Both the position numbers and the translations under genes were made by a program. From an uncultured Psychroserpens sp. (GTDB taxonomy: Bacteria; Bacteroidota; Bacteroidia; Flavobacteriales; Flavobacteriaceae), in the NCBI RefSeq assembly GCF_947492715.1, contig NZ_CANLNS010000004.1:124001-188000 (forward strand): a stretch of 64,000 nt of DNA, written 5' to 3'. Below are positions 1-9,668 of this stretch, in pieces (positions within the stretch are counted from its first letter, which is position 1; each line of letters starts with the position of its first letter). The notes under the pieces are model-generated. The model had not been told where the DNA came from. It did not search any database and saw nothing but the letters and a program-made list of their open reading frames with translations.

Positions 1-234
1 ATAATATGGAAAGAGTGCATATTCAGAGTTTTTACGTCCCGCCGTTAGTCCTCCATTACTTGATATAAACATCCAGTGATTGGAATCACTCACGATACTC
101 ATAAAAAATGGACGAATTTCATCACTATTTGATATCTTATAATAAGACTCATTATCTATGACCAAATCAGTTAACCTGATTCGTTTTTCTTCAGAAATAG
201 TATTATTTCTCATTAAAGTTGTGTCGTTTATCAT
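1..234 (-). CDS. N-terminal part of an unrecognised protein, cut by the window edge
   Basis: The frame starts with ATG at 234 and stays open for 78 codons to the left edge, so only the N-terminus is visible. No signal peptide or lipobox is seen; the start is polar (MINDTTLMRNN) and is followed by a stretch containing MSIVSDSNHWMFISSNGGLT. It lies 113 bp downstream of the GH16 gene on the same strand, so it probably belongs to the same beta-glucan operon. The lack of an export signal suggests a cytoplasmic protein, perhaps an enzyme acting on imported glucan fragments, but that rests only on position. The family is not recognised from this fragment. Confidence 0.7.
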   Translation of the reverse strand, partial: MINDTTLMRNNTISEEKRIRLTDLVIDNESYYKISNSDEIRPFFMSIVSDSNHWMFISSNGGLTAGRKNSEYALFPYY

Positions 235-347
235 TATCTATATGCTTAATAAAAGTGCATGTCTTTTTTCTTAAAGCTGAGTATCCATGATATGAATACA
301 TTCAACCTTTACTATAAATCGTTTGATAGTTAAAATTTCAAAAATTA

Positions 348-1163
348 CTATTGGTATACCCTTATGTAATCTACCAACATGGATTGTGGGAAAACAGAAT
401 TTTCGTTTGGAGGACCTGGATAATTACCTCCAACCGCAACATTCATAATAATATAAAATGGCTTGTTAAACACCCATTCTCCAGTAACATCCTCTGGTGT
501 AATTTGATTGTACAATACGTCATCTACGTAGTAGTTGATATAATTTGGACCCCATTCGATACCGAAAATGTGAAACCCTGTATCAAAGCGATCGTTTTCC
601 AATTCGAATGATTTTGTAATTGCTTCGCCAGCAGAATATCCTGGGCCATGAACACTACCATTAATTAATGTAGGTTCTTGACCTCTGTTTTCCATAATAT
701 CAATTTCTCCTGTTAATGGCCAAACTACTTCATCAGAATCCGATCCCAACATCCAGAACGCTGGCCAAAGCCCCTGACTCCATGGTAATTGGATTCTTGC
801 TTCGAAACGCCCGTATTGTTGTTCGAATTTATCTTTTGTTTGTATTCTAGCTGACGTATAACCAGACCCTTCAAAAGATTCTTGTCTAGCCGTTATTCTC
901 AGCATTCCGTTTTCAATGACTACATTCTCGGGACGATCTGTATAGTATTGCAATTCGTTATTACCCCAACCTGGCAATCCGATATCTGAGCCATCTCCTA
1001 TGTCATAAGTCCAAATTGTTGGATCAGGAGCTCCGTTGACATCAAACTCTTGAGACAATGTTAAATTATTCAAGGTCGTTACTGTTTGAGTCTCATCTGT
1101 GTTACAATTTGTAAAAACAAACACTATTAGTAATAAACAAGTTATAAGAGAGACATTTTTCAT
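348..1163 (-). CDS. GH16 endo-beta-1,3-glucanase (laminarinase-type) lipoprotein
   Basis: A 271-residue glycoside hydrolase family 16 protein, expected to cut internal bonds of laminarin or a similar beta-1,3-glucan at the cell surface. The catalytic motif GEIDIMENRG is intact: E153 is the nucleophile, D155 the helper and E158 the acid/base. The flanking GYTSARIQTK and WPAFWMLG stretches are typical of bacterial laminarinases. The N-terminus is a lipoprotein signal ending FTNC, with Cys20 as the anchor. The ATG at 1163 was chosen over one 11 codons upstream because it places the signal peptide at the N-terminus. It is the fourth gene of a minus-strand locus behind a regulator, a GH-A/barrel fusion and a binding lipoprotein (44 bp away). 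Family is clear; exact substrate is inferred. Confidence 0.93.
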   Translation of the reverse strand: MKNVSLITCLLLIVFVFTNCNTDETQTVTTLNNLTLSQEFDVNGAPDPTIWTYDIGDGSDIGLPGWGNNELQYYTDRPENVVIENGMLRITARQESFEGSGYTSARIQTKDKFEQQYGRFEARIQLPWSQGLWPAFWMLGSDSDEVVWPLTGEIDIMENRGQEPTLINGSVHGPGYSAGEAITKSFELENDRFDTGFHIFGIEWGPNYINYYVDDVLYNQITPEDVTGEWVFNKPFYIIMNVAVGGNYPGPPNENSVFPQSMLVDYIRVYQ

Positions 1164-1207
1164 TTTAAAATATTTTTTATCTGTTCTAATTAGCATAACC
1201 TTTAACT

Positions 1208-3127
1208 TTAGTTAATTATTTGTATATCATCATAATAGTAAGTGCTTCCATCTCCTGGCACGCCAGGAATAAATTCAAAGAAAACAACAACTCTAACATA
1301 ATCTGGAGCGGTATTCATTCCTGAAAAATCCCACTCTAATTCTTCCCATTCATTACTTGTTGTTGTATTCGCATCTAATTCGATACCAACAGAATTATCA
1401 GCATTTTCTAACCTTACTCTAATTGGTATACCTAGTTTAGGTGACCAAACTTTCATTCGTAATTTTTGAGATGTTGAAAAATCAATTGGTGCATCGAGAT
1501 TGACAAAAGTTCCTGCAAAGAAATCGGCTCCAACCGTTTTTGTAGTTCGCATAACATTAGCCGTAGGATTAATTCCAGTTGGATCTGGATTGGCTTCAAT
1601 TGCAGGATCAGAACCTGCAAAACCTAAAAAGTCATATGTTAATGTTGTAGACTCCCAACCTATTGGCAATTCTACTTGAGTTGCACCAGAATCATCTACA
1701 TTGGGCGAAGGATCTATAACCTCTTTGTAATAATAAATATTATCAACATAGATATTTGAAACTGTTGCATCTGAAACGAAGAACAAAAGACCTAATTGAT
1801 CCCTAACACTTAAACCTGCAAAGTCACCTAATGCAATATCAAAACTCGCCCACCCATTTGACACGAGTTGTGAACTATTTAATGTCACCGATCCAGATAT
1901 TTCATCTGGAGTTTGAACACCATTGAGTATTTCTAATCTTATAAAATCCCCTGCATCTATTGCTTCTTGTACATTAATATCAACATGGAGGTGTGTCATT
2001 TGCGTTGCATCTATTGGAGATACGTTTAAAAATGTACCGACACCTACGAAATTTAAATCTGTATAATTAATAACTTCCTCACCACCAATATTTAATGGAG
2101 GTGCACCTCCTAGTGTCGTTTGAAATGGCGCAAAAAAGCCGTTATAATAATCTACTGGTATATTCGTGTAAGCATCACTAAACAAAGATATCACGTTTTC
2201 AGGATCTCTATCTGGAATTGGCGCTTGAGTAAACTCTCCTAAGGATTCTAATGTTAAGGATCCTGCAGCATCAATACCACCAAGCGTGGCAGTAATTACG
2301 GTAGTTCCCATTCCAACAACATTTACAACGCCTAGTTCATTTACAGTTGCTACACTAGGATTTGAAGATGTAAAATTAAAATATCCAGGTGCCGCTTTTA
2401 CGATTTCATCAATACCTGTTCCTAAATTAAATGTTTGTCTTAAACCAGTTAGCGGACGTTGAGAACCTATAAAGGTAGTTTCGTTTAAATCATTTCCTTC
2501 AAGAATAGCAGGTCTTGGCTGTGCAATAGTACCCAACTTTTCAAATTTTACATCATCTAGCCAAAACGAGAATCCTGTACCACCCTCAGGTCCTTCGGCA
2601 TACCATAGTAATCCTCTTTCTTCAGTTAATTTTGAAGGGTCTGGAATAGGTATAATATATTTTTTCCAGTTTGTCGTAAGTTGAAGCGATCCTGTAATTT
2701 CAGCTTGAAACTTATTCTCACCAAAATCTTGTCCGAATCCAATATCATTTATCGTTCTAGCTTCAGAACCTTTTGCATAAAATGTTAAGGCATCAAATTC
2801 TGATAAGTCACGTCCAGAAGATGTGCGGAAAATAGCACCAGCATAACCACCATCAGGATTACCTTCATTAGGTACATCAAATCGCATTGAAGCATCGCTA
2901 CCACCGAAAGTGGTTTCGGTATCAACAGAAAACGCTTCGAAAAACGAATCTCCAAAAGGAAAGTAATCTAACCCTGCACTAAACCCATCAATAAAAACAT
3001 CTCCGTTTTGTGGAAATCCAGCTTCTATTGCATCATCAGAAATATCTCTATCACAGCCTACTACAGCCATCGAAATACACGCTAGCAATAGTAAAACCTT
3101 TGAATTAATAAACTTTATATTTTTCAT
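1208..3127 (-). CDS. Multi-module glycan-binding surface lipoprotein with Big_2 domain
   Basis: A 639-residue lipoprotein: signal peptide ending AVVGC (Cys25), then three beta-sandwich modules. The first (about 40-195) resembles CBM11/CIA30-type jelly rolls and ends FWLDDVKFEKL. A bacterial Ig-like Big_2 domain follows at about 235-290 with SSNPSVATVNELGVV. A middle CBM-like module spans about 315-465, and the C-terminal module about 490-639 ends with YYYDDIQIIN, a common closing strand of flavobacterial carbohydrate-binding modules. No catalytic motif was found. It sits 11 bp downstream of the GH-A/barrel gene and 44 bp upstream of GH16, so it probably captures the same glucan at the outer membrane in place of a SusE/F-type binder. 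Role inferred from modules and context. Confidence 0.8.
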   Translation of the reverse strand: MKNIKFINSKVLLLLACISMAVVGCDRDISDDAIEAGFPQNGDVFIDGFSAGLDYFPFGDSFFEAFSVDTETTFGGSDASMRFDVPNEGNPDGGYAGAIFRTSSGRDLSEFDALTFYAKGSEARTINDIGFGQDFGENKFQAEITGSLQLTTNWKKYIIPIPDPSKLTEERGLLWYAEGPEGGTGFSFWLDDVKFEKLGTIAQPRPAILEGNDLNETTFIGSQRPLTGLRQTFNLGTGIDEIVKAAPGYFNFTSSNPSVATVNELGVVNVVGMGTTVITATLGGIDAAGSLTLESLGEFTQAPIPDRDPENVISLFSDAYTNIPVDYYNGFFAPFQTTLGGAPPLNIGGEEVINYTDLNFVGVGTFLNVSPIDATQMTHLHVDINVQEAIDAGDFIRLEILNGVQTPDEISGSVTLNSSQLVSNGWASFDIALGDFAGLSVRDQLGLLFFVSDATVSNIYVDNIYYYKEVIDPSPNVDDSGATQVELPIGWESTTLTYDFLGFAGSDPAIEANPDPTGINPTANVMRTTKTVGADFFAGTFVNLDAPIDFSTSQKLRMKVWSPKLGIPIRVRLENADNSVGIELDANTTTSNEWEELEWDFSGMNTAPDYVRVVVFFEFIPGVPGDGSTYYYDDIQIIN

Positions 3128-3138
3128 TTTTCTAATTT

Positions 3139-6100
3139 TTATTTTCCTATATTAATATGTACATATGTTCTAATTTCCCATTCAGAACCATCTGGGAATC
3201 CAACTGCGCTAACAGGAGGTACTCCAAACTCTGGTGCTTGGTTTGGTAAATATCTTGGAGAGAATTGATCTAAAGATCTCCATGTACCTCTAATACCAAC
3301 TGTGGTACTAGGAAGAATAAACCAATCTGGTTTACCTAAAGATGTAGACACATCTAACATTAACTGTAGCGGAAATGTTAAGTTAAAATCTCTGTGGTAA
3401 TCAAATGGTCCCCAATCATTAATTTTAACGTGAGTCTCGAATTTCATTTTCTTATATATCATTCTGATATCTCCCCCGAAACGATCAATTGTTCTCTGAC
3501 TGTCACCATTAGCTTGCCCATTTCCATAATAAAAATTACCAATGATCCCTAGATCAGGTCCAAGTTTTGACACCATTCTTGAGTGTAACTCCCATAAATC
3601 TTCTGCTGGTACAGATGTTGGAAAAGCAAAAAATGTACGATTAGCTAAGAAACCTATATGAGCATCTTGTGTTGTTGGAAGATGGCGAAATACAAAGCCT
3701 AAATTCATAGCAAACTTCGCATCTTCAGCTCGGTCGTTATTCCATTCATAGAACCATGTTCCTGGTTCAGGGTCATAGGTGATTAAAATTTCACCTGCCG
3801 TTGTTTCACGATTACCTCCCCTTACAGCAAATGGATCATCTATAATATTTCTTAATCTACCAGGTGCTTCTACACCGTCTGGCATTGCATCAATCAAAGG
3901 CTTTTGCCACATAAAATTTGGCGCAATTTGAAAATCACCAACAGAGTACGTGAAACCTGTAAGGAAATTGGACATGTTACCACTACCAGAATCTTTTAGT
4001 TTCCATCCAGTAAATGTTAAAGTTTGGTCGGCTCCTCCATTGGCAACTAATCCCATTACAGAACCTTGTGCATACCAATTAAATCTGCCACCTGCATAGG
4101 CAATCTTCGCTTTTCCTCCCCAATTATCTCTTCCTTCAATTTTATCTTCTACAACTACACCACCTCTCATTGCTTGAAAAGAACTACCATTAAGCGGACT
4201 TCCACCCCAGAAACCGCCTAGAGTGACATCAACTTTACCAAATTCTCTTTCAACAACAAGTGTAGCACGCTCAGTTGGCCATGCTGGAATTACACCACTT
4301 CGCACCTGATTAGCATCTAAAATACGTCGACCGTTTTGATCAAATTCAATGTCGGTATCAAGATCTCTATGATAGATTCCTGTAATATCGTAATGTCCAA
4401 CTTTTCGTTGGTATTTTAATAAAGTCGTTGGGTTAGCTCCCCACCATAATTGTGGTCCGAAGGCCGCTTTAAGGCCATCTATTGCTCCCTTACCATCTAT
4501 TTCGAGCCCTAATATTTCACCACCATAAATATCTAAGTTGGGCCCATAATTAGCCTCTGGATACAAGCCAAAGAAATCACCTTCATATCCCCAGTGATAA
4601 TGACCCGTACGATAGAATCCTCTTAAATCGAAGTCTTTAGCATTCCATTCGAATTCCGCTTGGTAAACTCTTAATCTATTAAAATCTGCAATTTCTACAT
4701 CTGTATTATTTCCGCCATCGACGCCAGTAACTGTAATTGGTCGTCCTGCGTTTTCATAGAATATTTCATCAATAGGATTTTCTGCTACGTTTCCTAATAT
4801 ATTAAGATTAACCTTTGCCCTCATATTTGGAGCAGGATTCCCTTCAACACCAATAAAGTAAGATTGCATATGGTCAAACCCTAATTGGTTAGGAAATGCA
4901 TTCACATTTGGATCTTCATTATCTGGTGTTGTAATCAAAGAACCACCAGTGCTAAATGTTGTAAACTTTGCTTGTAAATTGCTAATCCTTATTTTCTGAT
5001 CTCCTCCTCCTTCAAGTGCAGCTTTATCACCTCTAGCTCTCAAAACAGCATCCATTAATTGAATATTATCAAAATATGTGCGTACAGCCTCAGCTGTCAT
5101 CCCCTCGGCATATGGGTTTAGCTGATGCGCCTCTTTCAAGGCATAATATGCGGCTCTTGGATATAATTCATAAAGCCCTCTTGGATCCGTTGGTCCTTTT
5201 GCACAAATTCCGAACCATTCTTCATTCATATTGTTATCACCTTCGGCAATTTGATCTCTGGAGTATCCTCCATTTGCCCAAGATGCGTTATTATCATGTA
5301 CATCCGCATTTTTTCTGTCGTCAAAACCAAATTTCCACCAACCATCACTAAATTGAAAAGTAAAACCTCCAATTGAATTTCCAGTTTCACCTAATCCGGC
5401 GGCATTTTCGTAAATCTCTTTCCAATTTCCTACCATATAATAGGCTTGAGAGTATTGATCCTCTTTATTATCTTTAGCACTAAATGCGTCTGCACCAAAT
5501 TCTGTAAACATTACAGGAATGTTTAATTCATCTTTTACGGTTTGAAACATATCTCGGAAAGAAACACCTCTATAGGTATTTGTACCATAGATGTCAATAT
5601 CTGGACATTCCTCAGCAATGATATCAATAAACAAGACATCACCGTTACAAATGGCTACAGGGTGATTACCATCAATAGACTTCATAGCTTTGGTGACTTC
5701 ATTCATTAATCTATACATTGGCCTTCCTCGATTTTCTCCCACTGCTCTTTTTTGTTCATCTCCTTCAGGAAAATCTTCTGTCTCGGCACCAGCCCAGAAT
5801 AAACCGTAGTTATTCTCGTTACCTAATAAATACATTAATAAACCAGGGGTATCTTTATACTCCTCTACAAGACTTGTTAATTCATTCATTAAAAGTGTTT
5901 GTGTTGCTTCGTCATCATATATTGTTACCGGAGTCCAAACACCATCTATAGTTAAGCCATATCGTCCAAAAGAATGGTTTAACATCGTATAAATACCATA
6001 ATTTTCATAGATATACTGAATCCATTTGGCTGGCACACCAGTATATTGACGTATTACGTTAACACCCATATTTTTTAAGAGTGCCATTTCTCTATCAAGA

Positions 6101-6327
6101 GCAGATTTAATAATATCATCAGACTTTTTAAATAAGTTGGCATCTACGACATCATTACCAATAGGAATGTAATCCCAATTCATACCATTGATCATAAAAT
6201 CTTTCCCATCTACTTTTAATCTCATCCCATCACTGGCACTATCTACATAGACCTTATTGGACTGTGAAAAAGTTAAAAATGTGGCGGCGAAGAAAAGAAA
6301 GATTACAAGAATGTTGTTCTTCATCAT
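3139..6327 (-). CDS. Clan GH-A glycosidase fused to a predicted outer-membrane beta-barrel
   Basis: A 1062-residue exported protein with a Sec signal ending around FLTFSQ. Residues about 30-400 read as a TIM-barrel glycosidase of clan GH-A (closest by eye to the GH2 C-terminal or GH5-like barrels): LLGNENN carries the probable acid/base E171 and MFTEFGAD the probable nucleophile E276. After a linker (about 440-540), residues about 540-1062 are short alternating amphipathic strands rich in Tyr, Trp, Phe and Gly with polar turns, closing with a strand ending YVHINIGK; this is the pattern of an outer-membrane barrel. It is the first gene after the regulator and 11 bp before the binding lipoprotein. 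Start is MM; the second Met (6324) is equally possible. The barrel is judged from composition and periodicity only. Family numbers need a search. Confidence 0.78.
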   Translation of the reverse strand: MMKNNILVIFLFFAATFLTFSQSNKVYVDSASDGMRLKVDGKDFMINGMNWDYIPIGNDVVDANLFKKSDDIIKSALDREMALLKNMGVNVIRQYTGVPAKWIQYIYENYGIYTMLNHSFGRYGLTIDGVWTPVTIYDDEATQTLLMNELTSLVEEYKDTPGLLMYLLGNENNYGLFWAGAETEDFPEGDEQKRAVGENRGRPMYRLMNEVTKAMKSIDGNHPVAICNGDVLFIDIIAEECPDIDIYGTNTYRGVSFRDMFQTVKDELNIPVMFTEFGADAFSAKDNKEDQYSQAYYMVGNWKEIYENAAGLGETGNSIGGFTFQFSDGWWKFGFDDRKNADVHDNNASWANGGYSRDQIAEGDNNMNEEWFGICAKGPTDPRGLYELYPRAAYYALKEAHQLNPYAEGMTAEAVRTYFDNIQLMDAVLRARGDKAALEGGGDQKIRISNLQAKFTTFSTGGSLITTPDNEDPNVNAFPNQLGFDHMQSYFIGVEGNPAPNMRAKVNLNILGNVAENPIDEIFYENAGRPITVTGVDGGNNTDVEIADFNRLRVYQAEFEWNAKDFDLRGFYRTGHYHWGYEGDFFGLYPEANYGPNLDIYGGEILGLEIDGKGAIDGLKAAFGPQLWWGANPTTLLKYQRKVGHYDITGIYHRDLDTDIEFDQNGRRILDANQVRSGVIPAWPTERATLVVEREFGKVDVTLGGFWGGSPLNGSSFQAMRGGVVVEDKIEGRDNWGGKAKIAYAGGRFNWYAQGSVMGLVANGGADQTLTFTGWKLKDSGSGNMSNFLTGFTYSVGDFQIAPNFMWQKPLIDAMPDGVEAPGRLRNIIDDPFAVRGGNRETTAGEILITYDPEPGTWFYEWNNDRAEDAKFAMNLGFVFRHLPTTQDAHIGFLANRTFFAFPTSVPAEDLWELHSRMVSKLGPDLGIIGNFYYGNGQANGDSQRTIDRFGGDIRMIYKKMKFETHVKINDWGPFDYHRDFNLTFPLQLMLDVSTSLGKPDWFILPSTTVGIRGTWRSLDQFSPRYLPNQAPEFGVPPVSAVGFPDGSEWEIRTYVHINIGK

Positions 6328-6649
6328 TTAGTTGTTTTAAATTAGTAATTAAGAGTTGGAACCTCTAAGTTTAATTAATGACTTAGATTTAAGTTTAATA
6401 AAACTCCAAAATCTATTTTGAATACTTGATAGGTAAATTTACTCCTATACATTAAGAAAAAGCCAAAAATGACCTCAACAAAAAACATACATCGCAAAAA
6501 AAACGCTCTTTTTTTGAGAAATACTCAGTTTTTCGTTTGTTTAATGCTTATTACAGCTACCTTAAACAATTTAACTATAACGATGTAAATTGACAAGAAA
6601 GGAAATGTGTATAGGTAATGTATAGGCAAAAACAGCCCATGTATAGTGT
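6328..6649. promoter_or_regulatory. Intergenic control region of the glucan operon with TGTATAGG-type repeats
   Basis: This 322-bp gap between the regulator stop and the glycosidase start holds no gene. It carries TGTATAGG at 6608-6615 and 6619-6626 and TGTATAGT at 6640-6647, spaced 11 and 21 bp start to start (one and two helical turns), plus an exact opposite-strand copy (CCTATACA) at 6444-6451, 117 bp upstream of the glycosidase ATG. Related copies lie upstream of the regulator gene. They are candidate binding sites of that regulator. No exact TAnnTTTG -7 box was found on the minus strand here, so the transcription start is not assigned. Confidence 0.45.
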
Positions 6650-9451
6650 CTAAATTTCCAAAATATAATTTGTTAAGCTAGATTCATGTGGTAAATCCAT
6701 TTTTTTGCGAAGTCTATAGCGTTTCACTTCGACGCTACGAGAGGAAATATTTAACAATGGAGCAATCTCTTTTGAAGATAAATTTAGTCTAAGATAAGCG
6801 CAAAGTCTAAGATCGTTTGGTGTTAAGGACGGATGTTTAGCCTTTACTTTTTTAAGAAAATCCTTATCTGCATTATTGAAAGCCTCTTCAAAGAACTTCC
6901 AATCGTCTGTATTGTTTAGGTTTTTATCAATAATTTTTATAACCGAGTTAAGACCTTCCGTTTTATTAACACCTTTGAGCTCTTCTTTAATGCTATTTAG
7001 GAATTCATTCTTTTTAATAAGGCTCATCGTCGAAATTGCAAGTTCTCTATTTTTATTATCAATATCTTGCTTTAACTGTTCATTTCTTAGCGACATGAGC
7101 TGTTGTTCATTTTCTAATTCTTTAAGTTCTAATTCACGTTCTGCCTCTATAATTAGTTTATCTTTCTGTTTCTTGTAATTTCTTTTGTAAATATTATGAG
7201 TAATAATTGCGAAAGCTATCAGCGACAACGCATAAATAAGCACCAATAGATTTGACAAATACCATGGTTTTTTAATAGAGAACGAATATTCGGCAGTGTT
7301 TTCGGTTATTTGATTTCCAACGCGACCTCGAACATAAAACGTGTAATCTCCAAAAGGCAAATTCTTAAACAGCTCTGATGAGGACTTAGACCATGAGCTC
7401 CATTTATCATAATCTCCGTCTAGCTTGTATTGATATTCAGACTCTAAATATTTATCGAATTCCGCAATACTATAAGTGAATTCGAAATTGTTGCTTTTAT
7501 TATGAAATTCCTTATTCGTTTTGGTTTCTATTGTTCGGCTTTCGGAGTCTAATGCATAATTAGATATTGAATTTATTTGGATATTATAAGATCTATTTCT
7601 CATTTTATTCAAATCCACAACAATGTACCCAAATGAAGAACCGATAAGGTATTTCTGATTATCTATAGGAATAATATTCTCATATCCAGTTATACTTTCT
7701 CTCAATTCGCTTGATAACGGTATCCTTGTAATTTGTGGTGTATCACTAAGCAACCCAGGCGATATAAAGTTTATGTTTCTTTTTGAAAAACTCCAAAGTT
7801 TACCTGGTGTATTCACCAATTTACCAGACACATACGTTTTAGGGTTATAAACTTCACTTAAAACAGTGTCTTTTTTAAACAGGTCTTCACTGCTATCAAA
7901 AGCATAAATACCGTCCTTGTATGCATATAGAATATCAGAATTGAATCTAAGCAAACTAGCGTGTAATCCCTTATTTACAGTGGTATCTTTTTTCACCTCC
8001 AACACTTCTTCATAGCCACTATTAACATCTAATTTATAGACACCTTTATACTCGTGACTCACAAGAATATGATTTCTATCTAGTAGCTCAAAAAATTTAG
8101 AAGATATATCGAATCCATCAATTTTATTTCTAAGTTGCCAATCGTCGTTAACTTTTTCTAAAATGCTCAAACCATTGTAACTTCCCTTTAATAAAAGGTT
8201 TTCATTATGAGGTATCTGTTTTATGCCCCAAGTACCTGCGACATCAAATATTTGCTTCATACCATCGTCGTTAATAATAAAAGTACCTAAATCATGACCA
8301 CAAAAAAGAGTGTCATCATATACTTCTAAACTCCAAACTTGTCCTTTTGTTCCATCCACAAGTTCGAACTCTTCAAGAACATCAAGTGGTTTAACAAATA
8401 ATCCTTGATTTGTTCCAAGGTATAATTTATTTCGGTAGACTTTTGCTGCATGCACAGCTCCCAATTGTCCTTTTTCGTCATTATATACACTAAACGGAGA
8501 TGAGCTGTTAATACAATTAATGCCGTTATCTAAACCAAGCCAAATATTGTCGGTTTTATCTTCAAAAACGGAAAGAACTGTATTATTGGACAAGCCATTT
8601 TTTTGATTATAACTATAGACTATCCTACCTTCGTTGTTAAGTACAATAATACCATTAGAAATTGTTCCAATCGCAAAACTTCCGTCTTTTAATCTCATAC
8701 TGCTATAGGTCGTGAGACTTGAAACAACTTCATTTGACGGAACATCCCATTTAGAAAGCACACCATCATCTAAAACAAAAAAACCTTTTTGATTTGTTTG
8801 AATGATAAAGTTCCCGTCAATACTGAATAAGTTTATAATTCGGTTTGTTTTCAAAAAATCATCATCTGAAAACAATGTTTCTTTACCATTTTCAATTTTA
8901 AAAACACCTTGATTCAGTTTTTGATAATAAATGGTATTGTTAACTTCAACCATCTTAGTTAAAGTTGTTTCTGAATTAATAACATTGAACACTTTCGATT
9001 TTGTGTTGTAACTATAAAGCCTATTTAAAGACTGAAATACTATAAATTCATCCAAAGCAATAATATTCCATATCTGTTCATCTTCAATCATTGGTGACTT
9101 AAGGTCTTTAGACAAAGAGGTATATCCCAACTGGTTAAGACTATCGCGCTTCCAATAACCAAATTCCATATAACAACCAGTATATATTGTGTTTTCAACA
9201 GCTTTTACAGAACGTAATATTGTTTGATTGGGCGTCTTGTATAACTTCCATTTGGCACCATTGAATTCTAATAAACCAATGTTATTAGCGACATAGATAT
9301 AATCATTTTCAGATTGGCTAATAGACCAGTTTTGAGTTTCGGCATTATAGACCTCTGGCAAATAAACCTGAATAGGTGGTATTTCTTGTGCATTAACAGA
9401 TATTGTAGTTAATCCTAAGAATAAAAAAAAGATGCTCTTGTATATTGACAT
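6650..9451 (-). CDS. Membrane-spanning Y_Y_Y / LuxR glycan-sensing transcriptional regulator
   Basis: A 933-residue one-component sensor. Order: signal peptide (1-21, ending VNAQ), a periplasmic two-component-regulator type beta-propeller (about 30-640, with repeats such as DKTDNIWLGLDNGI), a Y_Y_Y domain (about 665-735, YQYKLDGDYDKWS and LPFGDYTFYVRGR), one transmembrane helix (about 742-765), a coiled coil rich in Glu and Lys (about 770-840) and a C-terminal LuxR/GerE helix-turn-helix (about 875-933, LSSKEIAPLLNISSRSVEVK). It has no histidine kinase or receiver domain, so it signals directly from periplasm to DNA, as in the known SusR-like flavobacterial regulators. It precedes the glucan genes on the same strand and probably induces them when glucan fragments appear. 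Confidence 0.9.
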   Translation of the reverse strand: MSIYKSIFFLFLGLTTISVNAQEIPPIQVYLPEVYNAETQNWSISQSENDYIYVANNIGLLEFNGAKWKLYKTPNQTILRSVKAVENTIYTGCYMEFGYWKRDSLNQLGYTSLSKDLKSPMIEDEQIWNIIALDEFIVFQSLNRLYSYNTKSKVFNVINSETTLTKMVEVNNTIYYQKLNQGVFKIENGKETLFSDDDFLKTNRIINLFSIDGNFIIQTNQKGFFVLDDGVLSKWDVPSNEVVSSLTTYSSMRLKDGSFAIGTISNGIIVLNNEGRIVYSYNQKNGLSNNTVLSVFEDKTDNIWLGLDNGINCINSSSPFSVYNDEKGQLGAVHAAKVYRNKLYLGTNQGLFVKPLDVLEEFELVDGTKGQVWSLEVYDDTLFCGHDLGTFIINDDGMKQIFDVAGTWGIKQIPHNENLLLKGSYNGLSILEKVNDDWQLRNKIDGFDISSKFFELLDRNHILVSHEYKGVYKLDVNSGYEEVLEVKKDTTVNKGLHASLLRFNSDILYAYKDGIYAFDSSEDLFKKDTVLSEVYNPKTYVSGKLVNTPGKLWSFSKRNINFISPGLLSDTPQITRIPLSSELRESITGYENIIPIDNQKYLIGSSFGYIVVDLNKMRNRSYNIQINSISNYALDSESRTIETKTNKEFHNKSNNFEFTYSIAEFDKYLESEYQYKLDGDYDKWSSWSKSSSELFKNLPFGDYTFYVRGRVGNQITENTAEYSFSIKKPWYLSNLLVLIYALSLIAFAIITHNIYKRNYKKQKDKLIIEAERELELKELENEQQLMSLRNEQLKQDIDNKNRELAISTMSLIKKNEFLNSIKEELKGVNKTEGLNSVIKIIDKNLNNTDDWKFFEEAFNNADKDFLKKVKAKHPSLTPNDLRLCAYLRLNLSSKEIAPLLNISSRSVEVKRYRLRKKMDLPHESSLTNYILEI

Positions 9452-9490
9452 TTGGACCTAAATAGATGAATTGAGTACAATATACGATTT

Positions 9491-9550
9491 TGTATGGTTA
9501 TATAGACAAGGAATATAGTACCTATACAAAAGACGTCAACTGCCCATACA
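9491..9550. promoter_or_regulatory. Candidate autoregulatory sites upstream of the Y_Y_Y regulator
   Basis: The gap between the adenosine deaminase gene and the regulator start (9451) holds CCTATACA at 9521-9528 and CCCATACA at 9543-9550, 22 bp apart start to start, and TGTATGG at 9491-9497. These match the TGTATAGG-type copies in the glucan operon control region, which suggests that one protein, most simply the regulator, binds both regions. Seen by eye; binding is inferred. Confidence 0.35.
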
Positions 9551-9668
9551 TTTAAACATAAATATCAACAAACAAGAGGGTCAAATCAATTCGCTCGCTG
9601 ATCCTTATCATATTTCATTAGTTCTAATCAGGGTTTAAATCAATATCTTGTAAAGAAGCGTCTCTAAT

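Noticed and set aside
348-9451. SusC/SusD transporter pair in the glucan locus
   Set aside because: No TonB-dependent receptor plug or SusD-type helical lipoprotein was found among the genes; the C-terminal half of the glycosidase fusion lacks a plug domain.
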